Assembly: GCF_004345735.1 (NCBI RefSeq)
Contig: NZ_SLXL01000001.1
Coordinates: 567,876 to 631,875, forward strand
DNA from: Rhodovulum adriaticum
GTDB lineage: Bacteria > Pseudomonadota > Alphaproteobacteria > Rhodobacterales > Rhodobacteraceae
DNA length: 64,000 nt
Direction: 5' to 3'
A model generated the notes under the pieces. That model searched no databases, had not been told where the DNA came from, and saw only the letters and a list, made by a program, of their open reading frames with translations. Below, piece after piece: positions 63,989 through 64,000 of the stretch (positions are counted from its first letter, which is position 1; each line of letters opens with the position of its first letter). Made by a program: the position numbers and the translations under genes.

Positions 63989-64000
63989 CAGTCCTCTCCC

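Overview
The window is a high-GC stretch of an alphaproteobacterial chromosome, most likely from a phototrophic member of the Rhodobacteraceae. Three things point there: the gene order ubiB-ubiE / mutM-echA-rpsT-dnaA-dnaN-recF-gyrB, a fla2-type flagellar cluster with flaF and flbT, and a bacteriochlorophyll/carotenoid block (tspO-crtB-crtI / crtA-bchI-bchD-bchO) of the spheroidene pathway. The genus cannot be fixed from the sequence alone.

Layout. 1-5372: an extracellular polysaccharide locus with three glycosyltransferases and a Wzx-type flippase on the minus strand, and a divergent Wza-like export lipoprotein. Two direct copies of a 62-bp hairpin repeat bracket the GT2-GT2-flippase block. 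5446-8428: an AraC-type regulator, an NmrA-like NAD(P)-binding protein, a small DUF4345 membrane protein and an acetyltransferase. 8443-11850: a less GC-rich accessory island of unknown small genes, an IS1595-family transposase, a DUF6471 protein and a coiled-coil membrane protein. It also holds a strong intrinsic terminator with no clear gene in front of it.

11899-43016: a nearly complete flagellar cluster in several divergent operons: motB-flgEKLI; fliF-fliH-fliN-fliP; fliL, a PflI-like gene, a MotE-like gene, motA, a large repeat protein, flhA-fliR-flhB; flgB-flgC-fliE-fliQ-flgF-flgG-flgA-flgH-fliL2; fliI; fliC-flaF-flbT; flgJ-flgN; fliK-flgD. A malonyl-CoA ligase gene sits inside it. Genes recognisable as fliG, fliM, fliO, fliD or fliS were not seen. 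Motifs resembling CtrA sites (TTAA-N7-TTAA with one or two mismatches) lie in five or six of the promoter regions. In four of the operons they end about 45-55 bp before the first start codon, so the cluster reads as a CtrA-type regulon. FlaF and FlbT follow flagellin directly, as expected for post-transcriptional control of its mRNA.

43095-54425: housekeeping genes (ubiquinone synthesis, DNA repair, ribosomal protein S20, replication initiation, sliding clamp, RecF, gyrase B). 54446-62045: a photosynthesis block with two PpsR/CrtJ-type boxes (TGT-N12-ACA) between the divergent crtI and crtA genes. TspO, CrtB and CrtI run one way. CrtA, the Mg-chelatase subunits BchI and BchD, and BchO run the other way with overlapping start and stop codons. 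The block ends abruptly on both sides, at gyrB and at a peptide ABC transporter, so the rest of the photosynthesis genes must lie elsewhere. 62055-64000: two ATPase genes of an oligopeptide/dipeptide ABC transporter, whose operon continues beyond the window.
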